NCBI GenBank assembly: GCA_030540395.1
Contig: JAUNWI010000016.1
Coordinates: 1 to 39,498 of the forward strand
Direction: 5' to 3'
DNA length: 39,498 nt
Origin: Phascolarctobacterium sp.
Lineage (GTDB): Bacteria > Bacillota > Negativicutes > Acidaminococcales > Acidaminococcaceae
The translations under genes and the position numbers were made by a program. Of this stretch, positions 1-7,430 are shown in pieces; positions within the stretch are counted from its first letter, which is position 1; every line of letters begins with the position of its first letter. The notes under the pieces are model-generated. The model searched no databases and was not told the origin of the DNA. It worked only from the letters and a program-made list of their open reading frames with translations.

Positions 1-2
1 TT

Positions 3-596
3 TTGGACATGGCCAGAAGGGCCAAATGTGACCACGAGCGTACTATTTTTTTACACTACACCTGGGGCGCATACGGTGACATCTACGACGAATTCCACTT
101 GTGCATCGACAAGAACGGCGACATTTACCGCCCCCTGCTCAATCTTGATGACCGCATTAATGACTGGGGCTTTTTGAGCGATAGCATGCACATTGCATTG
201 TGCTGTGGCAAAAATTTGCGCTACAGCAACAGCGGCTACCAATACGACAAGCAGCGCCGCGTCCTCTGCGGCGACTACCCCACGGAGCTGCAAATTGCCC
301 AACTGGCCATCGTTGTTGCGATTATCTGTCGCGGCTTGGAGCAGGAAATTTGCTACCGCAATGTGAAGACGCTTTATGAGCATCAATTCGCGAATATTTA
401 CCGCACCCACAATGAGGAAATCTCCCGTGATTTGATGTGGCTTCCCCACCAGGAGCACTCCAAGGACCTTGACTGCGGCGGCGTCACCATCCGCACCAGA
501 GCTTTAGAGTATCTCAAAACCTTTACCGACCAAAAGCTTTTGGCGCCGAAAATGTTACCGCCAGTTGTGCAAACCCTTTTTGCCGAAGCTGGATAG
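3..596 (+). CDS. Amidase_2/PGRP-fold protein, probably phage-derived, 5' end uncertain
   Basis: This looks like a small peptidoglycan amidase-fold protein (N-acetylmuramoyl-L-alanine amidase type 2). The segment HYTWG (from H18), then FHLCIDKNGDIY (about 31-42), then HIALCCG (63-69) and PTELQIAQLA (93-102), follows the order of conserved blocks in that family. A C-terminal H149/H152 and C158 (DLDCGG) could complete the His-His-Cys zinc site. There is no signal peptide, as expected for a phage endolysin. The reading frame opens with TTG at the third base of the window and no ribosome binding site can be seen, so the true start may lie outside. The sequence is divergent (C67-C68 pair, unusual spacing). 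The phage-type antirepressor downstream supports prophage origin. Family call is inferred from motif order only. Confidence 0.6.
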   Translation: MDMARRAKCDHERTIFLHYTWGAYGDIYDEFHLCIDKNGDIYRPLLNLDDRINDWGFLSDSMHIALCCGKNLRYSNSGYQYDKQRRVLCGDYPTELQIAQLAIVVAIICRGLEQEICYRNVKTLYEHQFANIYRTHNEEISRDLMWLPHQEHSKDLDCGGVTIRTRALEYLKTFTDQKLLAPKMLPPVVQTLFAEAG

Positions 597-620
597 AAAA
601 GCCTTTCTTCTACAGTAGAT

Positions 621-900
621 TAGTAGGAATGCCTCCCCTAGGGGGGAGGTGGCAGTCGCGCAGTAACTTTCGCTAGGACGGCTCGTGAAATGCGACTGAC
701 GGAGAGGGGTGACTGCAAAACCCCAAAGGAACTGCACACCCCTCTCAGTCATCCGCATTTACTGTATTCTGCAATATCAGTTACTGCGCGGTATGACAGC
801 TCCCCGACGCAAAGACCCACGTTGTCACAAGCGCAGCGCAGTGAGAACGTGTTGGTCGTGCTAATACCCGGAGGGGTGCCTAGGGGAGCCATTCCTACTA
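621..900. repeat. MITE-like palindromic element with 22-bp terminal inverted repeats
   Basis: The two ends are inverted repeats: 621-642 and 879-900 match at 21 of 22 positions (starting TAGTAGGAAT). Inside are two more nested inverted repeats: 657-668 with 779-790 (CGCGCAGTAACT, perfect 12 bp) and 688-711 with 737-760 (about 21 of 24). The whole piece can fold into one long interrupted hairpin. TA is present at both outer ends, consistent with TA target duplication as used by IS630/Tc1-mariner-type elements, though TA is self-complementary and proves little. No convincing gene lies in it. Only one copy is present in this window. Confidence 0.7.
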
Positions 901-924
901 CCGTTTGTTATAGGAGGAACAAGC

Positions 925-2052
925 ATGGAACTACAACTAATTCAAAACGACCAATTCAAAGTGCGCAAGACCGAATACAACGGCCAGACCTGGTTTGTAG
1001 GCAGGGATGTGGCTGACATCTTGGGCTATAAAAACGCTAATAATGCCGTCACCGCCCATGTGGAAGAAGACGATCGTCTAACCACGGAAGTAAATACTCC
1101 CAAAGGCATCCGCAGCACAACCATCATCAATGAAATCGGCGTTTATTCCCTCGTCCTAGGCAGTAAATTACCACAAGCCAAGGCATTTAAGCGCTGGATT
1201 TGCGGCGAAGTTATTCCCTCCATTCGCAGGACTGGCGCTTACATGACGGACGAAACCTTGACGAAGGTGCAGACCGACCCCGCCGCCCTTAAGGAGCTCA
1301 CCGCCAAGCTGGAGGAGGAGCGGGCCAAGCACATTGAAACGTTGAAATTGGTAGGCCAACATGAGCAGACCATTAAAGAAAAAGACGCTTTGATTGAACG
1401 CAAAAACGCCTATTTTGAGCGCAACAAGCCCCGTATAGACTTCGCCAAGGCAGTGTACGAAAATAAAACAGCTATTTTAGTAGGCGAAATGGCCAAGCTG
1501 CTCAACCAAAACGGTATCGAAATCGGCCAAAACCGCTTCTTCCAATGGCTGCGGGAAAATGGCTACCTGCAAAGCAAAGAAGGCCAAATGTGGAATGTAC
1601 CTTACCAAAGGTGCATGGAAAGTGGTTTGTTCATCATCAAAGAAAGCATTGCCAAGGCTAAGGATGGCAGCGAAATCATCAGCCGCACCCCTATGGTCAC
1701 GGGCAAGGGGCAAAGATATTTCATCAGCAAATTCTTGGAGACCAAGGACCAAGAGGCCTTAGCCGCCATTACAGAAGAAGAGCTCAAATTGCAGTCCGAA
1801 ACAAACCTTTTCGCGGAGGACTTTAAGCCCCAACTCACCGCAGATGAGCTCAATGCACTGGATGCAGAGGCCCAGGAAGTAAGCCAAAATTTGCAGGCAG
1901 GCTCTAGCATGCAGGACGCCCCCACGGACAACGATGCAGCTGATGAACTCGGCCCCATCGATGAAACTGCCGACGACCTCGGCCCCATCGAAGATGCTGC
2001 CGATGAGCTGGAAAGCATTGTGGAAGCTAACGAACTAGAAAGCATTGAATAA
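925..2052 (+). CDS. BRO-N/KilAC phage antirepressor with acidic repeat tail
   Basis: This is a phage antirepressor-type DNA-binding protein. Residues 1 to about 110 form a Bro-N domain (FVGRDVADILGY, VNEIG-like IINEIGVYSLVLGSKLPQAK, then FKRWICGEVIPSIRRTG). A coiled-coil stretch (about 118-165) leads to a KilAC/ANT domain (about 165-270; PRIDFAKAVYENK, IGQNRFFQWLRENGYL). Such proteins relieve prophage repression or switch phage gene programmes. The start has a good binding site (AGGAGG, 7 bases before ATG). The last 70 residues are odd: very acidic, with an internal repeat of about 12 residues around DELGPIDE, DDLGPIED and DELESIVE. No other phage structural or integrase gene is visible, so this is an isolated remnant or a recruited regulator. 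Confidence 0.9.
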   Translation: MELQLIQNDQFKVRKTEYNGQTWFVGRDVADILGYKNANNAVTAHVEEDDRLTTEVNTPKGIRSTTIINEIGVYSLVLGSKLPQAKAFKRWICGEVIPSIRRTGAYMTDETLTKVQTDPAALKELTAKLEEERAKHIETLKLVGQHEQTIKEKDALIERKNAYFERNKPRIDFAKAVYENKTAILVGEMAKLLNQNGIEIGQNRFFQWLRENGYLQSKEGQMWNVPYQRCMESGLFIIKESIAKAKDGSEIISRTPMVTGKGQRYFISKFLETKDQEALAAITEEELKLQSETNLFAEDFKPQLTADELNALDAEAQEVSQNLQAGSSMQDAPTDNDAADELGPIDETADDLGPIEDAADELESIVEANELESIE

Positions 2053-2063
2053 AGGAGGAAATC

Positions 2064-2168
2064 ATGAAAATAGTACAAATCTTAGAATTCTTAACCTTCA
2101 TCGCGAGGAAAGTGATGTTTTGGAAAAACAATAAACAAACAAAAGAGGCTGATAACCATGAAAAATAA
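2064..2168 (+). CDS. 34-residue small protein downstream of the antirepressor, unknown
   Basis: ATG at 2064 follows a strong GGAGG ribosome binding site (2056-2060). It encodes a 34-residue peptide (MKIVQILEFLTF start) with a hydrophobic N-terminal half and a basic, Lys/Asn-rich C-terminal half. It starts 12 bases after the antirepressor stop and overlaps the next ORF by 11 bases, so the three look translationally coupled. Function is not recognised; it may be a phage accessory peptide or a leader. Confidence 0.45.
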   Translation: MKIVQILEFLTFIARKVMFWKNNKQTKEADNHEK

Positions 2169-2328
2169 GCTTTACGCCATGACGCTCACCATCCTGACCC
2201 TCTTTTTTGCCACCTTCGCCTACTGCTTTGCCCAAGCAGGCAATTACAACGGCATCTGCGTGCATGTCATAGATGGCGACACCGTGGATGTGGTAGACGA
2301 TGGACAAAACCTACACCGCATACAATGA
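2158..2328 (+). pseudogene. Truncated secreted thermonuclease (SNase) fragment
   Basis: Fifty-six residues begin with a signal peptide-like segment (MKNKLYAMTLTILTLFFATF, then AYCFAQA). The start of a staphylococcal nuclease-like domain follows: VIDGDTVDVVDDGQNLHRIQ matches the first beta strands of that family (VIDGDT is its hallmark). The frame then stops with TGA. A full SNase domain needs about 130 more residues with the catalytic Arg/Glu, and none is seen downstream in any frame. A hairpin with a T-rich tail follows at 2336. I infer a 3' deletion, perhaps when the neighbouring regulator gene was inserted. Confidence 0.65.
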
Positions 2329-2335
2329 AAATAGT

Positions 2336-2365
2336 CCCCCGACCACAGTCGAGGGATTTTGTTTT
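2336..2365. terminator. Probable terminator between the phage remnant and the AlbA_2 gene
   Basis: CCCCCGAC (2336-2343) and GTCGAGGG (2348-2355) form an 8-bp stem with one mismatch and a CACA loop, followed on the plus strand by ATTTTGTTTT. On the minus strand the downstream bases include ACTATTTT, so it may act in both directions. It would close the plus-strand transcript and the minus-strand gene ending at 2364. Confidence 0.55.
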
Positions 2366-3683
2366 ACGATGATAAAAAATACCTTCTGTTCTCACCACGA
2401 CCTTGGACATCTAAGAAGCCTTTATCCAACATTTCTTTGGCAATTAAATAGGCTCTGGTTCGCTTTACACCCAGCAATGCCTGCAACTCTTCAGCGGAGG
2501 CCTGCCCATGCTCCTGCAAATATGCAATAACCTGTCTTTGCTGTGCATTGGCATACTTGCGATTTTCAACTTTTTCTGCAACGAAAGGAGCAGATGGCTT
2601 CTGCAAAGTATGCACATTCCAAAGCTTCATGGTAAAGGTATGCGGAGTAATGGAAATACGAGGGTTACCATAGTAGTTTTTATATAAGGCAAAGATTCTT
2701 CTTATTCCTGTTCCATACGATTCTATGTAGTTTAGTCTATGAAAAACTTCAGCTAGCTTCATATTTCGAGGCTGGGAGATACCGCTTTGGATGTCTTCGG
2801 GTGATAAGCCTGGCAATAACCCACCCAAGGAAATAAACTCCATGCAAGTATTATTCACATTTATGATGATGCTACCACTATAGCTATAATCTCGATGAAC
2901 AATGGCATTGAGCAAAGCTTCCCTAATCGCTTCTTCAGGATAATCCCAGGTATCAACACGAGTTAAACCATTAAAGCTAGACCTGTTTTTATTGCAGAGC
3001 ATCAAGAACTCAAAGGACTTTTCTAATTGCTCAAACAACGAACCTTTAAATTCCCTATGTGTTTTGAAAACTGTATTCTCATTATCTTCGAACACAGCAA
3101 TTTTTATGGAATGCTGACATTGATCGGATAATAAAAAAGCTAAATTAGTATACAAGCCATCAACCAAATTACGCAAACCAAGGGCGTAGTACTTTCTTTC
3201 ATCGAAAGCAACTCCCTCCTTGGCAAAGATTTGCGTAGCGGCTTTAAAGGTTAAATTTTGCTCAAGAGAACGCATCCCTTCAAAAATATCGCCATCCGCT
3301 TCTTTGATAAATTGACGAATTTGTTCAAGTGAAGCCGGAACTGAAGAGGCCCCCTGTCTTACAAAGACACCTGCCGGCTTCAAGCCCTTAGCTTTCAAAT
3401 AATATGGCTTTGCTGTTCCTTCTCCAATCTCAAGGCAGATTGCTTTTTCGTTTACTATGCTATATCTAACGAACATAGTGACATCAGGTATTATAGAATC
3501 TCGAATCATATTAGTGATTTTCGTATAGGTATTATCCATGTCATCCAAGCCAAGAACACTACCATCATCATTGATTCCTATATATAGTTTACCACCTTGA
3601 GAATTAGCAAAAGCTATGACACTTTTGCACAGCTCAGGTGTCACTTCTCGTTTGAGCTCTATGTTTTCACTTTCATGTAGCAA
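2364..3683 (-). CDS. AlbA_2 (Schlafen AAA_4)/HATPase/winged-helix transcriptional regulator
   Basis: This is a COG2865-type predicted regulator of 439 residues. An N-terminal AlbA_2 domain (about 4-115; ESENIELKREV, IAFANSQGGKLYIGIND) is followed by a GHKL-like ATPase segment in the second half (REALLNAIVHRDYS, then GLSPEDIQSG and YIESYGTGIRRI). It ends with a C-terminal winged helix (about 380-430; ASAEELQALLGVKRTRAYLIAK). Members of this group bind DNA and some sit in defence islands; the target here is unknown. I chose the TTG at 3683 because AGAAGGTGA lies 6 bases upstream, the family normally begins right at ESE..ELK, and an ATG at 3722 falls inside the -10 box of the predicted promoter. 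If 3722 were used the protein would gain 13 residues. It sits next to phage remnants. Confidence 0.85.
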   Translation of the reverse strand: MLHESENIELKREVTPELCKSVIAFANSQGGKLYIGINDDGSVLGLDDMDNTYTKITNMIRDSIIPDVTMFVRYSIVNEKAICLEIGEGTAKPYYLKAKGLKPAGVFVRQGASSVPASLEQIRQFIKEADGDIFEGMRSLEQNLTFKAATQIFAKEGVAFDERKYYALGLRNLVDGLYTNLAFLLSDQCQHSIKIAVFEDNENTVFKTHREFKGSLFEQLEKSFEFLMLCNKNRSSFNGLTRVDTWDYPEEAIREALLNAIVHRDYSYSGSIIINVNNTCMEFISLGGLLPGLSPEDIQSGISQPRNMKLAEVFHRLNYIESYGTGIRRIFALYKNYYGNPRISITPHTFTMKLWNVHTLQKPSAPFVAEKVENRKYANAQQRQVIAYLQEHGQASAEELQALLGVKRTRAYLIAKEMLDKGFLDVQGRGENRRYFLSS

Positions 3684-3720
3684 GCCATTCACCTTCTTTA
3701 TACTTTTATTCACTATATTC

Positions 3721-3749
3721 ATTTTATTCACTTTTATGGTGAATGTCAA
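3721..3749 (-). promoter_or_regulatory. Promoter of the AlbA_2 regulator with palindromic operator in the spacer
   Basis: On the minus strand -35 TTGACA (3749-3744) and -10 TAAAAT (3726-3721) are separated by exactly 17 bases. The palindrome ATTCACCATAAAAGTGAAT (3744-3726) fills the spacer. GTGAAT recurs downstream at 3713-3708 and 3692-3687. This layout fits repression, most simply by the encoded winged-helix protein itself; the regulator identity is inference. Confidence 0.75.
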
Positions 3750-3752
3750 GTG

Positions 3753-3797
3753 AAAAATGCAACAGCGCCCCAAGTGTATTAAAACACCGGGCGCTGT
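3753..3797 (-). terminator. Terminator downstream of yitT
   Basis: ACAGCGCCC (3762-3770) pairs perfectly with GGGCGCTGT (3789-3797). On the minus strand the stem is followed by TGCATTTTT. It lies 140 bases past the yitT stop. The 3798-3937 stretch between them shows no gene. Confidence 0.65.
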
Positions 3798-3937
3798 CGT
3801 TGAGTTCGCATCCCCGCGATTGCTGAAAAACAGCTTGCGCAGGGCGTTATTTTTTACTTTTTATACACTGTACAGCAACAAAGGTACTGAATTTTTATCC
3901 TACCTGAAACGCGCTAGGAAGCAAAACGCTAAAGAAA

Positions 3938-4843
3938 TTACTCTTTCAGCCCCTGCTCCATCTCCTCCCGCCGCTCCAAAGCAGCCTTTCCGGAGGCCTT
4001 CAAAGTGAAGCCGCGGCCAAAAACGTCGTTCACATCGTGGATAATCATAAAAGCATCCGGGTCAATGGCCTTACAAATGGCGCGAATCTTCGCCAGCTGG
4101 GTCAGCTTGGCCACCACAAACAGCACCTCCCGATGCTGATGGGTAAAGGCACCCTCGCCATGGAGATAGGTCACACCGCGGCCAACCACCTTAATAATCT
4201 CCTCGGCGATTTCGTGGTGATAATTGCTGATGATAATGATATTCTTCTTATAATCAAAGCCCGTAGTGAAGGCATTACAGGTTTTGGTCATCACAAAGAA
4301 GGTCAACAGGGTGTACAGCACCGGCTCGATGCCAAAGAAAAAGACGCTGACAAAGAGCAAGCCAAGATTAAAAATAAAACCAGTGGTGCTAATACTAATA
4401 GAATAATGCTTTTGGATAATGGCACCGATGATATCCGTGCCACCGCTGGAGCCACCCACCCGATACATGCAGGCCGCACCAATGCCATACAGCACACCAC
4501 CCGCAATGCAGGCCAACAGCTTATCATGGACCACCTGATAATTGGACAAAAAATGAAAGGCATCCAAGGAAATAGAAAAGGCCACAATGCCGTACAGCGC
4601 GCCGATGGTGTACTGCCTATCCATATATTTATAGGCCAGGAAAAACAAGGGCACGTTGCACATTAAGCTGGTGGCGCCCATGGGCAGGCCGCCCAAATAA
4701 TAGGCCAGCACAGCCACGCCACCAATGCCGCCGCTCAGCATTTTGTTAGGCATATAAAAAACATTCAAGGCAACACCCATAATGATGCAGGCCAAGGTAA
4801 CCATAAAATATTGATAGAGAGTTTGTTTCCAGTTGATATGCAT
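3938..4843 (-). CDS. yitT: YitT-family membrane protein (DUF161 + DUF2179)
   Basis: This is an integral membrane protein of 301 residues. Five or six hydrophobic segments lie in the first 200 residues (YFMVTLACIIMGVALNVFY, then a GGIGGVAVLAYYLGG turn, then VLYGIGAACMYRVGGSSGGTDII). The soluble C-terminal DUF2179 domain follows (about 205-285; DYKKNIIIISNYHHEIAEEII and GVTYLHGEGAFTHQHREVLFVV). Relatives are YitT/YpjC/YqfU of firmicutes; substrate and function are not established. Start: ATG at 4843 preceded by AAGGAG 8 bases upstream; an upstream in-frame ATG has no binding site. It is divergent from ispE, with its own promoter. Confidence 0.88.
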   Translation of the reverse strand: MHINWKQTLYQYFMVTLACIIMGVALNVFYMPNKMLSGGIGGVAVLAYYLGGLPMGATSLMCNVPLFFLAYKYMDRQYTIGALYGIVAFSISLDAFHFLSNYQVVHDKLLACIAGGVLYGIGAACMYRVGGSSGGTDIIGAIIQKHYSISISTTGFIFNLGLLFVSVFFFGIEPVLYTLLTFFVMTKTCNAFTTGFDYKKNIIIISNYHHEIAEEIIKVVGRGVTYLHGEGAFTHQHREVLFVVAKLTQLAKIRAICKAIDPDAFMIIHDVNDVFGRGFTLKASGKAALERREEMEQGLKE

Positions 4844-4875
4844 AAAATGACTCCTTATAGTTTGTCTTTCATAGT

Positions 4876-4903
4876 ATAGTACCATCTTTTACCAAAAAAG
4901 CAA
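4876..4903 (-). promoter_or_regulatory. Likely yitT promoter
   Basis: On the minus strand -35 TTGCTT (4903-4898) and -10 TACTAT (4881-4876) have a 16-base spacer, about 35 bases before the ATG. Overlapping TATACT at 4878-4873 is an alternative -10. Confidence 0.5.
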
Positions 4904-5007
4904 CCTTAATTTACAAAATTTTTGATTTATTTTACGTTTTCCGCTTGAGAGCCAAACCAAAAATAGAATGAAAATGCCTATTATCTTGATAATGTTCGAA
5001 AAAAAAC

Positions 5008-5036
5008 TTGCAGGGAAGCCTAAAGAAGTATACAAT
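5008..5036 (+). promoter_or_regulatory. Promoter of the ispE-gntR-NTP transferase-purR operon
   Basis: -35 TTGCAG (5008-5013), 17-base spacer, -10 TACAAT (5031-5036). The -10 overlaps GTATACAA (5028-5035), a near-complete match to the GTATAC operators seen at 34.37-34.40 kb, so the FadR-type regulator encoded in this operon might control it. Confidence 0.7.
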
Positions 5037-5071
5037 AATACTGGATACATATGTAGGCAGGTGGGCTGTAA

Positions 5072-5941
5072 ATGAAACAAATTACTGAAGTTGCTTATGC
5101 TAAAATTAATTTAGGCTTGGATATCCTGGGACGCCGGGAGGACGGATACCATGAGGTGAGCATGATCATGCAAAGCGTTGGTCTTTGCGATGAAATCACC
5201 ATCTCCCCCGGTAGTGGCGAGGGTAAAATCGAGCTATCTACAAATATCCCAGGGCTTAGCTGTGGCAGTGATAACCTTGCTTATCGGGCGGCAGCGCTTC
5301 TGGCGCAGCACGCAGGAATAATTCCGAACGTTCACATCGCCTTGAACAAAAAAATTTTTTTAGCCGCAGGTCTGGCCGGAGGCAGTGCTGATGCTGCCGC
5401 GGTGCTGCGCGGTCTGAACAAATACTGGCAGCTGCATTTAGAAAACCACGAGCTGGAAAGATTGGCCGCACTCCTTGGCAGCGATATCCCCTTCTGCATC
5501 GAAGGCGGCACCATGCTGGCCACCGGTCGCGGCGAAATCCTGACCAAGCTGGCGGACTTGCCCAAAGCCATCGTAGTTTTGGCCAAGCCCCGCAGGCTGG
5601 AGGTTTCCACTGCTTGGGTTTATAAGCATTATAACAAGGGTCGCGTGGTGCACGCGCCTTGTATTTGGCAGCTGCAGGATCGTCTGGCAGAGGGTGCTCC
5701 CGCACTTGTACCCTACATGGGCAATGTGCTGGAAACGGTTACCATTCCTGCCCATCCGCTTATCGCATCTATGAAAGCCGCCATGCTCAGTGCCGGTGCC
5801 TATTATGCACTGATGAGCGGCAGCGGCCCTACAGTTTTCGCTTTAGCCCACGATGAGGACACTGCGAAACAAATAGTTGCAGCCTTGGCTGATTTCGATG
5901 TAGAAACAGCCATTACTACTACCGTAGGGAGGATTTACTAA
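5072..5941 (+). CDS. ispE: 4-diphosphocytidyl-2-C-methyl-D-erythritol kinase
   Basis: IspE phosphorylates CDP-methylerythritol with ATP in the cytosolic MEP route to isoprenoids. The 289-residue length is typical. The GHMP-kinase ATP loop GLAGGSADAA is at 100-109. Lys11 (AYAKINLGL) and Asp138 (LGSDIPF) match the expected catalytic pair, and the C-terminal motif MSGSGPTVFAL is intact. It is the first gene of an operon: its stop is one base before the next ATG, and the next gene's binding site (GGGAGG) lies inside its end. In firmicutes ispE commonly sits just before purR; here two extra genes separate them. Confidence 0.97.
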   Translation: MKQITEVAYAKINLGLDILGRREDGYHEVSMIMQSVGLCDEITISPGSGEGKIELSTNIPGLSCGSDNLAYRAAALLAQHAGIIPNVHIALNKKIFLAAGLAGGSADAAAVLRGLNKYWQLHLENHELERLAALLGSDIPFCIEGGTMLATGRGEILTKLADLPKAIVVLAKPRRLEVSTAWVYKHYNKGRVVHAPCIWQLQDRLAEGAPALVPYMGNVLETVTIPAHPLIASMKAAMLSAGAYYALMSGSGPTVFALAHDEDTAKQIVAALADFDVETAITTTVGRIY

Positions 5942-5942
5942 T

Positions 5943-6632
5943 ATGTCTGGACATTTGCAACCTATAAAACTCGACAGCTACAAGCCCTTGCGGGAGCTGG
6001 TTTGTGAAAATATTCGTCAGGCCATTATTGACGGCACCTTTAGTCCCGGCGAGCGCCTGATGGAAATCCAGCTGGCCGACGAAATGGGCGTCAGCCGCAC
6101 CCCCGTCCGCGAAGCCATTCGCAAGCTGGAGCTGGAGGGCTTCGTGGTGATGATTCCCCGCCGCGGCACCTATGTGGCGGATATTTCCATTAAGGATATC
6201 ACGGAAATTTACGAAGTGCGCACCTGCCTGGATGTGCTGGCTGCAGGCCTTGCCGCCGAGCGCATCACCGATGAAGAGCTGGAGACCATGAATGATTACC
6301 TCCACGAAATCGGTCAGCACGTGGCCAACAGGGATATGAACAAAATCGTTGAGGTGGACACCGCCTTTCACGATGTTTTATACAATGCCAGCCGCAACGA
6401 GCGCCTGCGCAGCATCATCAACAACCTCAGAGAGCAGCTCACCGGTATTCGTGGTCGCTCCATGAGCTATCCCGGCCGTTTGGTGGAAACCATGGACGAG
6501 CACCGCAATCTGGTGGATGCCATTGCCTCCCGCGATGTAGAAAGAGCTCAGCATGCTGCCCGGGTCCACATCGAAAACGCTGAGCATACCCTGCTGCGCT
6601 CCATTGCCGAGCCCAAGAAGAAGGCGAGATAA
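5943..6632 (+). CDS. GntR-family regulator, FadR/FCD subfamily
   Basis: This is a 229-residue one-component transcription factor. An N-terminal winged helix (about 15-78; LRELVCENIRQAIIDGTFSPGERL, MGVSRTPVREAIRKLELEGFV) is followed by an all-helical FCD effector domain (about 85-215). FCD metal/effector-type residues are visible (D120-region VDTAFHDVLY; HRNLVDAI; ARVHIENAE). Such proteins usually sense a carboxylic acid and bind short GTATAC-like palindromes. Its ATG follows ispE by one base and its TAA overlaps the next ATG, so it is co-expressed with both. I infer that the paired GTATAC sites before the symporter gene near 34.3 kb are candidate targets. Effector unknown. Confidence 0.93.
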   Translation: MSGHLQPIKLDSYKPLRELVCENIRQAIIDGTFSPGERLMEIQLADEMGVSRTPVREAIRKLELEGFVVMIPRRGTYVADISIKDITEIYEVRTCLDVLAAGLAAERITDEELETMNDYLHEIGQHVANRDMNKIVEVDTAFHDVLYNASRNERLRSIINNLREQLTGIRGRSMSYPGRLVETMDEHRNLVDAIASRDVERAQHAARVHIENAEHTLLRSIAEPKKKAR

Positions 6633-7402
6633 TGCAGCAATATGATGCCGTTATCCTAGCCGGTGGCCGTGCTCCCTGGCTCAAGGAGCTGTGCGGCACC
6701 GAGCACCGCTGCCTGGCACCCCTTGCCGGGCGCCGCATGATTGATTATATTATCGATGCTTTGCAAAAAAGCGGCAAAATTCGCCGCATGGTGATTGCCA
6801 CTAACGCCGAGGCAATAGCCCTTTTAGAGGGCACCCTGCCTGCCGGTGTTACCACCTGCCTATCCGAGGGCGACATGCCCGCCACCGCTTACGCGGCGGC
6901 TATGGCCCTGGGGGAGGACTGCAGCCAAGGCATCCTTTTTGCCTGCGACGACATCCCCTTGCTGTCCAGCGCAGGCGTGCAGGACTTTTTACAGCAGTGC
7001 GAAGCCATCCCAGGCCAAGGCATCTATTATGCCATCATCCCCAAGGAGGCCTGCCTTGAGCGCTATCCCGACGCCCAAAGGACCTTTGGCCGCGTGACGG
7101 ACGGGGTCTTTACCGGTGGCAATTTGATGCTCATCACCAAGGAAGTGGTCATTAACAGCCAGCAGCTGGGCCGCGAAATTTTTGCGCTGCGCAAATCACC
7201 CTTTGGCCTCGCCAATTGGCTGGGCTGGAGCTTTATTTTGAAGGCAGTTTTGCACCGCCTTTCCATCAGCGAAGCGGAACAACGCTTTTCGCACATTATG
7301 CACACACCCAGCAAGGCTATCATCACTAGCTATGCCGAAATCGGCATGGATGTTGACAAGCCTGCTGATTTAGAACTCATCAATAAATATTTAAGCAAGT
7401 AA
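6632..7402 (+). CDS. MobA-like nucleotidyltransferase domain protein
   Basis: A 256-residue protein with an NTP-transferase (GT-A-like) fold. The opening YDAVILAGGRAPWLKELCG resembles the nucleotide loop LAGGxGxRM...K of MobA/GlmU-type enzymes. The usual lysine is replaced by an HRCLAPLAG segment, so the loop is divergent. A CDDIPLLS motif (about 110) would be the metal-binding Asp region. It overlaps the gntR stop in the TAATG arrangement and precedes purR by 28 bases. Substrate cannot be read from the sequence; molybdopterin guanylyltransferase is only one possibility. Its stable place in a housekeeping operon suggests a metabolic or envelope precursor role. Confidence 0.75.
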   Translation: MQQYDAVILAGGRAPWLKELCGTEHRCLAPLAGRRMIDYIIDALQKSGKIRRMVIATNAEAIALLEGTLPAGVTTCLSEGDMPATAYAAAMALGEDCSQGILFACDDIPLLSSAGVQDFLQQCEAIPGQGIYYAIIPKEACLERYPDAQRTFGRVTDGVFTGGNLMLITKEVVINSQQLGREIFALRKSPFGLANWLGWSFILKAVLHRLSISEAEQRFSHIMHTPSKAIITSYAEIGMDVDKPADLELINKYLSK

Positions 7403-7430
7403 ATCTGTAAAGAATAGAGGGAAATGCCAA

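Noticed and set aside
597..924. A protein-coding gene at 690-1016 overlapping the antirepressor start
   Set aside because: It lies across the palindromic element, overlaps the well-supported antirepressor and has no family features.
2300..2530. A 76-codon plus-strand frame after the nuclease fragment
   Set aside because: Most of it is antisense to the 3' end of the AlbA_2 gene and it crosses a predicted terminator.
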